From Russula earlei (taxonomy: Eukaryota; Basidiomycota; Agaricomycetes; Russulales; Russulaceae), in the NCBI GenBank assembly GCA_025769875.1, contig JAGFNK010000059.1:62001-126000 (forward strand): 64,000 nucleotides of DNA. Reading direction: 5' to 3'. The notes beneath the pieces are model-generated. The model saw nothing but the letters and a program-made list of their open reading frames with translations, was not told the DNA's origin and did no database searches. A program made the position numbers and the translations under genes. Positions 1-12,943 of the stretch are shown here, one piece after another (position 1 is the first letter of the stretch; each line of letters opens with the position of its first letter).

Positions 1-292
1 TCTGCGGGTGTGTGTACGAGTATGTACTATATGGATATGCTCCAGAGGCCGCCGGATGCTGCCCTGCTTGAGAAGAATAATAAGCCATGGTGTTGGTGTT
101 GTTCGTATGTGTCGATCCCAGTCCTGTCGTCAGCCTTTGAAGGTGCTGGTCGATGACCACCATCAACGGCACGGCGGACGCGCGATGGAACATTGTCATC
201 ACGTGATCTCGATAAATCCTGTTCACAGAAAGCGTCCGTCCTTATATCGTCGTACAATGTCAGAGACTAATACAGTGATGAATGTTTCAAGT
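1..292. other. left edge, no supported gene
   Basis: Short open frames exist on both strands, but none has a recognisable domain, a convincing start or splice context. It lies beyond the stop codon of the DUF4211 gene and probably holds its 3' untranslated region and the flank of a gene outside the window. Confidence 0.4.
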
Positions 293-2107
293 TTACAAAT
301 CTAGATCAATATCATCCTCTTTCTTCCCGACATGCGCATCCAAGGTACTAGCGCGTTCCAACACCTCATTCAGTCTCTGCCACTCTGCTGATACGGTGCC
401 TCTCCGGTCTAACCATTCCATAACGTCGTCTGGGTCGGAAGTGTCCTCCGGTGGAGGTAAGTTCTTGGCATAGGCCAACCGGTTATATGGTCGCTTTTTA
501 CGAGGTTGTTGAACAAGGTCCACTTCCTCGGACAACGTCCTGAAGAGGTGATACTGGGCCACTGTCAGTGATTGAAATCAGATTTCTCCAAAATGTTGAC
601 CCACTTTCCAGTGTGACAGCCGGTGAAAAACTTGCGTTCGAGCCGCACAAAAGCGTCCAAGGGTTAAACTAGTGACGCAAGAAATTTCGTCCTCACAGTC
701 CTCTGAATCACTTTCGTCGATAATAGGCTACGTATATGATGAGCCTATAGGAAGAAGGTATCAATCGATATCAATCTCACCTCAAACGAAAGTTTGTCAT
801 AAGGAATGCCCTTTAAATACCCTACCCTGGTGGATTGCCTGCCACCAAGGTGACATGCATCGCAGTGAGGAACTGCAAAGTCTAGTCTCGTCATGGTAAG
901 GTCCGGATATCGCTCCAGTTTCTCCCTGTAATCACGTCTCCATACGGATGATGCTATGGAATCCAATGTACCCGAGATTTTTCGATTGACGACCTGGAAT
1001 GGGACGGAGAAGTAGGGTTCACCTACATGCTGCTTAGTTGTTAGTAACCTTTAAGGCGTTGATACTCGTACCATTCAACTTTTCCGCCATATATGTCTTA
1101 CGTTCGTCCATGGGTGTCATAGCAAGGTGTACGAAAAGCTGACAAACGACCTTGAAATCATGTCTTACATCCTGATGACTGTGACGACTGAAGGCCATGG
1201 GGAGGTCAGGTATTACTGCTTCATCATCCTGCACGACAAAGTCGTCAATATCATTATCACTGTCTTCCCCTCCATGATTGTCCCCATCTCGATCGCTGTC
1301 GTCCTGTTGGGATCCTTCAAAAGGCACGATTGGGTCGTCAGCTTCACTTGTCTCCTCGTCGATTGACTCGGAAAGTTTTGCTCCAAGCTTTTTCTCTGTA
1401 TGGTGCAGGGTCGACCACTGTCATTACCTTTGATACTACACCAGTTCATTGGCATGTACTCACTTTTCAGCTTGTCCAGCTTCATTTGAAAAGCTGTCCG
1501 TCCCCGACGGTCACGAAAGCGAGACTGGATAATATCTATGAGCGACGTTAGTTATGTACGTGTATGTCTCGACGAAATAATTGCCTGCTTCGTCGACCTC
1601 GCCAAGCAGATCATCGGATTCCTCTGGACTTGAGGGTCGAACTCCTCGGGCCAGCCGACGGCGCTTGGGAGGAGATTCTGGTTCTGGTTCTGTGCTCGGA
1701 CTACGAGAAACAGCACGCTGCAGCTTCGTCGAGGATCTCACCCTTCTATGTGAGCCCATGCTTTCATCTGAATCACTGGACAAGGAAGTTCCATTGCCCG
1801 GGGCGGCGGGTGACTCAACATCGGCGACTGTCCTGCGCCGCTTGGTGGGAGAAGATGGCTGGATGTCATCGTCGTCACCAGAGGTAGCTTCTCTCCTCGG
1901 TTCGAAGTGAATTGTATCTACGCCGTCGTCCGTGTCACTTTGATCGGAAGGCTCAGAGAATTCGAATTGGGAAGAAACTCGAACTGCATGTTTGTTTGTC
2001 CTGGATCTATCATCCCGGAGACTGCTGTTCTTGGAGGAACTTGGTTTTAGAAATCCAATGAGAGTTTGCTGCTTGAGTTGCCCAGAGACTGCCTTGCTGC
2101 GGGACAT
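293..2107 (-). CDS. DUF4211 domain nuclear protein
   Basis: Spliced gene, start ATG at 2107, stop TAA at 293. The N-terminal exon (about 2107-1600) is low complexity, rich in Ser, Pro and acidic residues with basic SPTKRRR- and SPPKRRR-type patches that look like nuclear localisation signals. Downstream exons (about 1570-1440, 1327-1040, 960-750, 560-293) carry the conserved DUF4211 core: the IPDLPMAFSRHSHQDVRHDF stretch near 1190-1250 followed by a Cys-containing segment (CDACHLGG near 860). The family is widespread in fungi and lacks an established biochemical role. Residues 13-20 (QQTLIGFL) resemble a PCNA-interacting PIP box with Leu in place of the second aromatic residue. It diverges from the C1 giant gene across 143 bp. 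Domain assignment is from the conserved core; exon borders are approximate. Confidence 0.8.
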
Positions 2108-2250
2108 AATAAGCGATGAACCTGGACGGACGCAAGGCGCGAACGAATCACGTGAACTGCCTCTGCCTGATTTGAATAGCATGCAAACTATGACCGAGCA
2201 TTGATTGCTGGTAGAGCACCAGCGACTCAACAGAACATTCTCCGAAACTT
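2108..2250. promoter_or_regulatory. shared divergent promoter, DUF4211 / C1 giant
   Basis: The 143 bp between the two ATG codons must hold both 5' leaders and both core promoters. I see no TATA box. Inferred from gene layout only. Confidence 0.4.
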
Positions 2251-5200
2251 ATGCCATTCCGCAACGAAAAATTTTCAACACCAGTCCTTCGTCTTGAGAT
2301 AGCCGATGGCTACGTTACACCCCCGTCTCCTTCATCAGGTGTCAGTAATCCGCCTTCGCCTTCGTTCCGGCAGAGGGCTCGCTCGCTCTCTAACGTAGAA
2401 GTACCGTCTCGTCGATCTTCTCAAAGTAATATCGACAGTACCACATCTCCTCTGTTATCACCTGCAGCTGCCTTTCCTGCACCTCCTCTGGGACTTTCCA
2501 AGGCGCGGGATGAGTCGCAGAAGCTATTGGCACACGTCCTCGAACAACTTCGACGCAGGCCGAAATGTCCCCCGTCAAACCCTATGTCGTTCCAGATAGC
2601 CTCTGAGGCCAAACTTATCGTCCCCCGCCCCAGTGCCTCGAGGACGACCAGCGAAACACCATCCCTAGTCCCTGAAAACGACGAAACCTCCGAACGCATT
2701 TTCTCCCCAGATTCGGCTTTCGATCTGATGAACCGCTTGAGAGATGTTCTGATGATCTCGATGTCTCGCGGATGGCAGATATTTAACGAAAGGTAAGATA
2801 TTAGAAGGCGTGCTTTGTGTGACATGCGATATTCACGCGTCCTGTAGCACATCAGTAGCTATCTTTGCAGGTGGCCAAGAGGTGTTAGATATTGCGGCTC
2901 CATCTTCTCCCTTCCGTCGACGAAGGCGAGGCACAAGCTTTGACGCGAAGCGCCCATCATCTACTAGAAGCGAATCAACCGAGTTGCTTTCACAGTGCAT
3001 TTCCGTTCTTCAGTCCATAGTATCAGAGGATTGTCGGTTCCAGTTAGCACCGCCCCGTCCCTCTCGGCCACCAAATGCTCTTCAAGCGATCACTCTAGAT
3101 ATCGCGCTCTTGCTCGTCCATCTGCACGCGAGGTCTCATGTCATTACCTCTCAAATCGGCTTCGCCCTTCTACCGGCTTTCGCAACGTTCAGGCCAGAGA
3201 TGTACCCTCGACTGCTTCTATTTTGGGAGGGCATGCTTCGAGGTATGCTTCATGAGGAAAGGGAATTGCGTAGCTTCGCAACACGGGAAGCGTTGAGCAG
3301 TCAAGGTCTCTAACGGGATTTTTATTCTTGTGATTTTTTCTCATCAGCTATCATATATAGAACATTTCGCCGGGCTCCAAGCAGAAGGTGCTCCCCCCCC
3401 TGCCGTTTCGATTCAAATAGAGCCACACGAGGAGGCTAACCCTTACCTCGGGGTTAACACTCGAAGCTGGATTTCCTATCCGCATTGTGCCAGTCGCACT
3501 GTCCCCTCTCAGAGCGCATCTGGGCAATGCTTAGCCTCATGCCGGCGTCTTTCGCTTGTATCACCACTTCTTGCTGCCATTCTAGATGCCATCGATTTCG
3601 GAGAGGCGTCAACATCCACTGTACACCGGCTACGCCATTTGCTGAGCATGATTATTACGTTGAGACCTAACGCTTCTCTAAACGTTCTTGAGGTTATCGC
3701 GTATCATACGCCAAAGACTCAATCTAGAGCCGTTGACCTTTTGTATTCTTACTGGCCCCGCGCACTTGGCCATTGCGTCATAACCCGGCCATTCAGATCC
3801 CTTGCTAATGCCTATATCCCACCTCACCATCCACATGCTCATCAGTTCGGACTTTGGCGGTTCACAGAGCCCTCCACTCGGTCGTTGTTCGACGGAAATA
3901 TATACCGAGAGTGCCGATCATGTACCAAGCAAATTATCGGACTTGGACTTTTTTGCTCTCTGTGCATCTGTGCAGTCCATTTTGATTGCTATGATAATCC
4001 GGACGGCAACCTACTCACGGAGTACCCTGCTGGACAGGATTCTGGCGCACGAAAGGTGGCAGTCCATCGGTTCTGTCACGTTCAACACCCGACGAGTGGC
4101 CGTGGATCCCACGTACAACACATCTCTGGTCATACATTCAGGATCGTCAACATGTTCACTCTAGCGCTTTGTTTTAGTTGCAAACTACCATTGTGGGGTT
4201 TCCACAGTCAAGGTCTTAAATGCGACAACTGCAATCATTTCGTCCATGCCCGCTGCACCCTACCTTCCGCAGAAATTGCCGTCACGCCATGTCATACAAC
4301 TCAGCCCACATCAGCTCATAGAATAATATCACCGTATGACTTACGCGATTCATTTGACAACCATTTCAAGGGCTTGCTCAGGCTCGATCCTGATTCTATG
4401 CATCAAGAAGAAAACCTGATCGTCGCTGACATCCTTTGGGTCCAGCTGCAGATTTTGAATAATGGACTTGCACTGAGCTCAGTGATTATAGAGGGTGGAG
4501 ACGACGCTTCCAAACCGTTCGCCCTGAAACTCCATTCTTTCCTTGATCACTTCAGGGCCGCCCTTACCTCTCAAAATCCCCCCCTTTCCGACGCGTTAAA
4601 TATCTTCTTTGAGGAGTGTCGTTCCCCCTCCCGAGACACCTTGCTTTTCGACTGGTCGACTTTGGTTTTCCTGGCTACGAGTGCCAAGTTCCAAGATGAT
4701 GCACCCAGTAGTGAATTAGGACACCCACACGATCCTTTCATGGAGACACAACCGGACAGTATCATGTCGCAACCCCATAACTACGATGCTGTTCCCCTCG
4801 GCCTCCTTCGCAGTTAACCTCGCCACCAAGTTCCAGATACACCTTGATATTGCCGCCGAGGCGTTGCTCAGCCAGCTGCATCATGTCGGCTTGTTTGAAA
4901 TCCCAGAAATTCCTCTGGCTGAAACGATTGATCTGCTGCAATGCAAGGAATCACTCTGTGTGTTCGCGTTACCTCTAAGTCTCGACTTCTCAACCAACGT
5001 CGAAACCCTCATAACGGCTGTCGAGGCATGTCTGTCGGATATTGACCTCACTGTAAATGAAGCAGGGTTTCTTCTCTTGGTCAGAAGAGTATGGCCCACG
5101 GAGATGTTGACAAGTTATGCTCTTCGCAGACTCATGAAACCGGTTCTTGTTTGGATTCTTGCCGAAGTGCGTAGTATCTCATACAGATTCAACACTCCAT

Positions 5201-8200
5201 GAGACTCACGTCTTGTAGGACGAGAGACTAGCAGTCATACTTCGCGACTATGTTGCTCTAGAACGGGAAATCCCCGGGGTTCGTATGGGTAGTATGCATG
5301 AATCATGGCCATATTCCGCAAAGAAGCCACAGAGTACTGCATCATCAACTAATGGTGGGGATTACATTGCGCATCGGCGATCACTACTCAAGAACTACGC
5401 CGCTGCGTGGTTGCTCGCATTTCATGACCAAGACCCTGTGTTTTATGGGAAGACGTGCTTTGATTTGGTTCTTGAAATTGCAGGCGAGAGCCCTGTTGCC
5501 GAAATTGGTGAAGTGGCAAGTGATTCTTAGCCTTCTGATTGTCTTGGATAATGAGGCCTTCAAAGGTGGACCTATCGTTGCGACACATCACTAGACTGTG
5601 CCAAGCATTTGTTGTATTCACCACATTCGAGGATCTGTTTCTTCTATGGCTGGAATCAACTTTGAGCCAACCTTTGACAAAGGTAATTCAATAAAATCAG
5701 TCTCTATGCCACCCCTTACTTAAGATCCCTAGCCTATCCCGTCCTTACAACGCCTCTTAAATCGAGAAAGTAATTTGAATCGGCGACTTGGCAGCATCAT
5801 TGATGTCACTGCTTCATTTGCTGACGACCTCGACGTCACGGCGATCGATCCGTGGGCCGTAATCATCAGAATAGCGTCCAGAGACGGGATGGGTTTAAGT
5901 CAATGTTTGCATTGGTTGAGCATCTTTGCTCGTTCGGCAGTTGAGATACCAGAAACCGTTTTGCGACATTTCAAAACCTTAACTGATCGGTTCAAGTTCT
6001 CCGTAACCGAGACGTATCCCTTGATCCACGCTATGTTCCTATGCATTTGGATGCGGTCTCTTGGGCGACAGGAACTTCTTGGCACGATCAGTTCAGTTCA
6101 CCTTCGTCTCTCTGCCGACGTGTCTAAGCATTTGAACGAGGGCGAGGTCTCTTCTACTATGTAAGGATGGGTTATGACAAGAAGGTATAGGCTAATTATT
6201 CTCAGCACCGACTTCATTCGATTATCTCTGGCCGCATATCTACTCCTAGCTGGCTGTGCGCGTGACCAACTTGTCGAGCATGGCATGATTATGGAAAGTG
6301 ACGTACTTCAGCTACCCTCTAGGTTTGCCTTGATTTTCCTAGTCTCCATTTATTCATGCTCAACCTCGGATAGACGATCTGCCGTGAGAGGCGCGATGGT
6401 TTCTGACCCAATTCATGCGGATACAGGCTTCATTCGTGCTCTTGGGGATTACGTTAATACCCGACAAGCGAATATCAGTGTTATTGTCGCCAAATTCGTC
6501 TACCTTTTCGTCAAGAAGTGTTCATTGCTGGAAACATACGAAGTGGATAATTTCATCTTTCGCAATGCTGGTGTACTAAGTTCTTGGTAAGGCCCAAATA
6601 CATTCGTTATGCATCTACTCATCTCCGGGGAAGTGTATGGTCCTTCTGTGAAATGCAATCCAGTCAACTGTCTTCAATCTGTCCCAATCTATTGATGCGT
6701 ATCGTTGTCGTGGATTCTCAACCTCTGGAGGATCTCCTGCAGGCTTCATTGTCCTCTGAAACTCGTTGGGAAACGCGGTAAGTAGGCCATACTCCAAGAT
6801 GAACGCTTTGACTTCTCATCTTTCCAAGGCTCCATACACTGAGGCAGCTCTTCCGCATCATTCTTGATACAATAAACCCCTCTTTTGTCATCGAAGACAG
6901 ACAGTGGCAGCTCAGCGCAACTATATTTTTTTACAATTTCTTCATCGCATTGATACAGGACCCTCAGGTATTTTGTTATTTAATAACCCCTCCTTGCGAA
7001 AGCTTCAGATATCTTCCAGGAAGAAGTTAGGGTTGCAGTGGATACCTGGTCGCAAACGCTGCTACCCCCACATTTCGAAGCGATTACAAATTGTTGGAAT
7101 GAAGCGCTGCTCAAGGCACCGGTATCTGGGCGCTTGAAGCTTGTCAACTTCCTCATACGACTTCACCCTCTATTTTCGAGCTGGAAAGGTAGGTACCAGG
7201 TCGATTTCATGGCTTTCTCCTACAATATCTCCGCAGTACTCTCTTGGGACGTCATCATCACGACACTTTCGGAGGAAGATTACGTTTCTGATCAACAAGA
7301 TATCAAGAATGAGCCTGCACAAGTTAATAATTCAGTGAGTATGTGTGGGCCATATTCTGGCATGGAGAGCTCATTTTTGTAGTCGAAACCAAACGACAGC
7401 CTAACCACCGACGATCCTGACATTACTTCCTTATGCGTAAGTCTTTCGCAACACTTCAGTCTTGCTTCAATAATCCCTGTCAGATCTCTGTTATACTTTT
7501 GGGCCTTAGAATGATTAGTTCCGGTATTAACGTCGATCTACTCACCTTACTCAAGCTGAAGAAGCATCTCGTTCACGTTTTGGGTTTCTCCAACGTCTCG
7601 ATCCGTCCGGCCTCTACAAGCCAGGTGTTTTATGTGGCATTCGATCACACAAGATCTACTACTGTTGATGTGTCACCTTGCATGGACGAATTGTTATCTG
7701 TGCTGGACGCTTCACATACATTCTCCCTTGTCGCTTCTGCGATGACTGAACAACTACCCCCTAACGATGCTCCGGCAACGCTACTTGTTGGATCCATTTT
7801 TGTGGATGTACTTCTTCGCGCTGATTATAGGATCAGAGGACTTCCTTGACCTGCCTTTCTTGACAATCAAGAGGCTCATTGAGAGTCTTCTAGTCATCAT
7901 GTTCAAGCATGACATGGAAAGTCGACCTCTCAAACACTTGCAGGGAAATCTTCGGAGGGCTGTCCTCCGGGTGCTGAATCTCGTACCTACCGGACTCAGC
8001 TATGAGATACGCCAGCTCGCCTTGACTGTAGCCCAGACATATATCAAGCTATGGCCGAACACGTCAGGCAGCTTCGTCCTGTAGGTTGCATTTTTTTGTA
8101 GAGCCCCATCGCTGATATACACTTTCAGCGAGTCCATTGACGTCTGCTCGCAGGCTCTCGCAGATCTGGAGTCCAACAAAGACAATCCTCTCGCCTCTCA

Positions 8201-10232
8201 GGCAACATCCTTCATCGAGGGTGCTTTATCAATGTACACTTGGGCAAAGTTGTAATGTGTGTCATGCTAACGTTAAGCCTTAACCAGGTTCGCTGAAAAT
8301 GGGATAACTATCGCATTGTTCAAAGCTAGTGCATTAAAGCCTCACGTTTCATGCCCATTACTGACGTGCTTCGCAGAGAACGCATTCCAGCACATTCTTT
8401 GACGTCCTCCGGTCATGTACAACAAACAGTTCGAGTGCCTCTGCCGAGTCTCAGGGTCTGAGAGATATCCTTTTACGAGATGCCATTTCCCGGATTGTGG
8501 ACTGTGACGCAGAGAGCTTCAAGCTGGTCATGCGTAACCTGAGTCTCTTCATTGAAAAAGTCTACAATGGTGCATATGATCCAGGTCTCGTACGCCGTAA
8601 GTTTCATGAACTGAATTCTGGTCGTTCCCCTAACGTCCCATCAGACATAGCACTCTGCCTCACAAACGTCGTTCGTCGCACGGCCGAGTGGTCACCAGAA
8701 AGTTTCGACCCAGGTCCACTACTCCTGATCATCAGCAGTGTAGTGGAAAACAACCCAACCCAAGCTCGGGTATGGTATCCCTCATGTCGTGTTTTCCATT
8801 TATTTAAAAGGCGTCTTGCAGGACTTCCTTGCATCTGTCGATACCATACTCCGGCTGGTATTGAGCAGATTTATTATAAGTCAGTCGAGTCTCGTCCGCA
8901 TGCTAGAGGTGGCCAAGCGCCTCCATCTCCGTATTAAGAAGCAGACCGCACCAGGAAACCCCAGGCTTGAACAAAACCGGATAATGTCTTTAGTTCTCGA
9001 AATCTTTAGCGAGGTGCTCCGACGAAAAAGTAGGATCTTTCCGTCCACGTTAGGCGCCATGGCTGAGGTAATTTCGCTGAATACCAAGTCAATTGCCATT
9101 TCTGAAAAGTTTCAGGCCATAACTCAGACCAGCATTGACACGGTAGAATATGGGACAGACTTGGATGGCGCCATAGCGAAGATAGGAGTAGACGGTATTG
9201 CTTATCTACAAACTGGCGGTTTGCATGGCGTGAACGTGGAGACTGAGGTCAATACCTCGTTGTCCATCGCAAATTTGATCCTGTATAGCTACATAATCGA
9301 TGCAGCACTGATTCAGCAGCTGATTACGGAGCAGCCCTCCGAGGTGGGTCCTTCAGTTCAATCTACACGGCATCGAGACTAACATGATAGATCGCGTACA
9401 GAAATCCGGCCGACAGTCGAGCATGAACGTGTGGAATACGTTATTACTGGCGGCATTGTCTCACAAATCCCCCCGGCCCGGAGCTCATTTGATGGAACAC
9501 TTTCCGGCCTTCGTCGCCGTATATCGGGAAGCACTGGCCGCATCTTCATCCGCAGCGCAAGGCATCGTAAACGCGGCCGCTAACATCAACCACTGTTACG
9601 TCTCAGTAAAGCTATGGCTTCTACTCGAGCGGATGCTGTCACAGGCACCAGAGTCACGGGATGGCCGTACATCCATGCCGAAGTCGATGCCATTCGTGAT
9701 CTGGAATAAACTTTGGCCCCCGTTCTCCGATCTTCTTACGGCGTACGAAGCAGACGTGTCACAGGGACAGAGCTCGGTACGTGCCACGTTGCAATGGTCA
9801 CTGGGCGTGCCGCCGCCTTATCTCTGAGGCCAGACATTATGGAGCGCTACGTCGTCCGTCATCGCGGACCTTCTCCGGTTTTTGAAGGAGTTTCACTCCG
9901 TTCTAGCCTTGGAGACCGCGGTGCACGAGGCCATCCTTAATCGCCTTCAGACGTTTGGCCAGCCCGATGGCCCGAACGGCAAGGTAGGGTTCTTCGGGCT
10001 ATTTGCGTTGTCCTCTGGTTCATTTACACGTACGCATTCCACGCGTATGCTACAGTTGGCGCGAGCTTTACGGACAATTAGCGAGCCGACACCGAAGGCC
10101 GCATGGACCACGCTGCTTGATCAAGTCAAAGGAGATATAATTGCCGCGGAGAAGCTAGATATGATGGAATCACGGGAAATCAGTAAGGTTGTAAATTTTG
10201 AAAAGCAATGGAGAGACCCCGGCTCCGCATGA
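2251..10232 (+). CDS. very large C1-zinc-finger protein, possible UNC80 relative
   Basis: Many short exons from ATG 2251 to the stop at 10230-10232 give roughly 2,300 residues. The N-terminus is Ser/Pro-rich and probably disordered. Exon 3346-4817 contains a canonical phorbol-ester/DAG-type C1 finger at about 4131-4293: His, 12 residues, CxxC, 13 residues, CxxC, 4 residues, His, CxxC-like ending. Just upstream (about 3910-4060) is a second Cys/His cluster with CxxC, 10 residues, CxxC, 4 residues, His, 2 residues, Cys. The rest is helical HEAT/ARM-like sequence without catalytic motifs. Basidiomycete genomes carry giant proteins pairing a C1 finger with an UNC80-like C-terminus; UNC80 scaffolds the NALCN channel and the fungal counterpart channel is Cch1. 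That assignment is from memory of architecture, not from a match I could test. The first intron must splice to the acceptor near 2846 to keep frame. Confidence 0.6.
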
Positions 10233-10413
10233 TGGCCAATACGAAAAAAAAAAAGGTGTACAAATGTAATGCATTACGTGCATACTATCGCATGCGGCGA
10301 GAAGGTGGCAACGTCGTTGTTCTAAAGCGCCGCCATCGTATACATGAAAAAGGCTGCCATTTAAAATGCTAATTAAGACGGACATGAACGCAGGTGTGTA
10401 CACCACTCAGTGT

Positions 10414-11653
10414 TCACGTGCGGCTCGTGTGCTTGGTTGATGCAAGTCGTTCCTCCTCTCCTGCCAGTACGACCTCGCTGAGGGAGGTCCTTCTACGCTC
10501 CTCATTACGCTCTCTGAGGCCAGGAATGACCGAGCGAACGTTGTGCTCTAAAAGTGGCCATATCTCATCCGATGTGCTACTGCGCAGCGAAACAAGTTTC
10601 GCTCTCGGGTCATGTAAACGTGAGGTCTGAAGGGAGCTGTAGTATTGAAGGAGCGGCGAGGTTGATGTGTAGAATTGCCGCAGACGCCGCGCAAAGATTT
10701 CCTGACGCACACAGCCCCCCGCCATTGGTCAGCCAGAGCCAAGGTTCCGCCGGAACCGATGTGGGTTCCGGTTAACATCGCCTGACGTACCGGGTTATCA
10801 TCGGGTCGCTTTGTCAGCGGTTCGCCGGTCTCGTCATCGAGCCCGTCGACACGAGGCCGATTATATGAGAGGTTGTATACGCGACCGGACGGGAGGTGGA
10901 CCCATCTATCGGAAATGCGCGCGATAATTGCCTCATCGGGGACATCGAGGCTGACGACAAGGTTGAGCGGGGTGCCCTGTTTGCTAAAAGTACGACCAAA
11001 CCCAAGTCAGGGAAGATGTCGAGGAAAGAAAAAAAAAAAACAGGAGGGGCACTGAACCGGAGATGGGCATCAAGGAGTTTCCCCTGGCCAACGGTCCGAG
11101 GGAATCCGTCCAATACCCAATGCTGGACGGAACAAGCGAATCAGCGTCACAGTCTCTCCATGTGACCGCATACATAGCGTGCTCACATTGTTTCGGAGCG
11201 CGTCGAGTTTGCTCGATACCATCTTCAGCATGAGCTCATCAGGCAGTAAACCGCCCTTTGCGACGATTTCCTCGGCGATGCGACCGATCTCGGTCCTGAA
11301 AGGGATGCGTGATCTGATGAGCGCCATTGTGCGGTTGGTTCGAACATGGTTCAAAACGCTCACTTCTCGGCGATGTGCTGTCTCAATAGATCGCCAGTGG
11401 AGAGGGAGATAACATCGTATTTTCGCACGAGGCGCGCTGTGAGCGTCCCCTTGCCCGCACCAGGCTTCCCGAAGAAGATCATGCGCAGCATCTTCCCGTT
11501 GGGGTGGGACGAGTCCGCGCTGGAATCTGCATCAGGGCCCGCAGCCGACCTGGAGCCGCGGACGGAAAATGGCAGAGAAGATTGTGAGCGAACGGTGGTT
11601 GAGAATGCACGATGACATGTGCTGCGTTGGAGAATGAAGTGGTACGAGATCAT
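10414..11653 (-). CDS. ADK2: mitochondrial adenylate kinase (GTP:AMP phosphotransferase type)
   Basis: Five exons: 11653-11364, 11295-11187, 11122-11058, 10983-10791, 10701-10414, 945 nt, 314 residues. Transfers phosphate between nucleoside triphosphate and AMP in the mitochondrial matrix. The P-loop GKPGAGKGT is near residue 50, followed by the TGDLLRQHI AMP-binding segment, LDGFPRT, and a long LID region starting DRWVHLPSGRVYN that lacks the zinc-binding cysteines. The first 35 residues are basic, hydroxylated and low in acidic residues, fitting a mitochondrial presequence, so I start at ATG 11653 rather than at earlier in-frame ATGs. Intron 3 has an uncommon donor (GTTCAG) and a long T run. 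The tail runs about 30 residues past the usual family end. It lies 92 bp downstream of the COQ11-like gene on the same strand and converges with the C1 giant. Confidence 0.93.
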
Positions 11654-11745
11654 AGCAGGTGGGTCGAGCCGGTCGATTTCGGCCGACGTTTCCCCAATAT
11701 TAATAGTAACAGTAACCATGCCTGACATGATTAGATAAGATCTTA

Positions 11746-12943
11746 TCATCTTATCAATTCCCGCATCTCCCGCACGCCATACACCCCTCGTAAGTCCGGT
11801 CTTCCTTCATCCGCCGCCACACAGATAGCCTCCGCAACCTGATCGACATGTATTGGAGGTAGAGAGAGTGCCCGTGCGACAGAATCAAGAGCTGACGGAT
11901 TCCCTATCAACGTTGTCGAGAGCCTCTGGAGGAGCTCTGAGGGGGTAGGCACGCCTTTGGGGAGTTTGGACTGAATCGTGGACGACAAGTCTAGAAGCGC
12001 CGCCGCGACAGCCGTATATGGTCTGAGGTGGGGATGGTAAACGAGGCCTGGAATTTCATTCATCCGGCACCGATTAGCTGAACCTTGCCACTGGCGTATT
12101 TGAGCACCATGCTTACTTGGTCTTAGATACACCCCACGGTAATTTGTATTCGCCTTGATCATGCCGTCGATCAGTACCTCCGCTTCACGTTTGGTGTCAA
12201 TATATGCTGCAGGTATGACAGGTCGGAATATGTCTTCGGCGGAGATGTAAATGAACGGTCGTGGCCGTCCCAATTCCTCATTAACGTCGCTGTTCACGAA
12301 CGCCTCAGCCACTCGCACCGCTGCTCCGAAAGTCAGCATCATCGCCCCTCACAAAGTAGAAAAAGTGATCACAGACCCGAGTCCCTGTTCAGCGTCTCGT
12401 AGCCGTTCGGGCGTTCCTCGAGCGGGTTGTGCCCGGCTCCTGTAAGACCTTTCACAAAGCTCTCCACAGCGCCCGCTAAATCCTGCCTCCGTAGGGCGTC
12501 CTTATACTTACTATCAGCCAAGAGCGTGCCGATGGTATGCACGACCGCCCACACGCTAGGGAGCAGATGTGAATAAGTCTCCGGCCGCAACGCGTCCGCT
12601 CTCAGCCACTCCACCTACATAATAAGATCACCCAGTGATATTTTTGGGATGGGGACATTACCTTCTCCGTCCAAGTAGGTGTATGGCCATTGGGGGTCTG
12701 GAAGGGGCGTCCGGACGAGCTATGTATGACCTATTCAGCTGGACTGTTTGGTTAACACGGTCGGAATAAAGTCTTTCCTGACCTGATACTAGTAACTCGA
12801 TAACCGTGACGTAGAGCTGCTCGACAGACCGCAGAACCTGGATGAGTGATTCATTCACCCAAGAGCGTGAGCGCATCGGGGAATGACAGACCAATAAACC
12901 CATTTCCCCCGACGACAAGAATTGTCCGCAACGAGGGCGACAT
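11746..12943 (-). CDS. COQ11: COQ11-like atypical short-chain dehydrogenase (mitochondrial)
   Basis: Six exons: 12943-12892, 12837-12783, 12719-12662, 12614-12377, 12320-12117, 12047-11746, 909 nt, 302 residues. The N-terminus has a Rossmann dinucleotide-binding motif, VVGGNGFIGSAVC, beginning near residue 10, then a conserved ETLNRDS segment, an ISAEDI stretch, a YIDTKREAE segment in the place of the SDR active-site Tyr-Lys region, and a C-terminal PPIHVDQVAEA block. This order matches yeast YLR290C/Coq11, an NAD(P)-binding protein of the coenzyme Q synthome on the matrix side of the inner membrane, also related to complex I NDUFA9. No strong presequence is visible because the Rossmann motif starts almost at the first residue. 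Intron 4 is spliced to the acceptor at 12321 to give the family's DSAVRVAEA sequence. Confidence 0.75.

Noticed and set aside
11330..11350. GGTTCGAAC box-B-like sequence suggesting a tRNA
   Set aside because: It is inside intron 1 of the adenylate kinase gene, has no matching A box or acceptor stem, and no cloverleaf can be drawn. A similar GTTCGAAC at 20121 is inside the methyltransferase coding sequence.
12321..12376. A 29-nt intron ending at GTGAG in the COQ11-like gene
   Set aside because: A 56-nt intron using the acceptor at 12321 gives the family-conserved DSAVRVAEAF sequence and a normal length, so the shorter reading was dropped.
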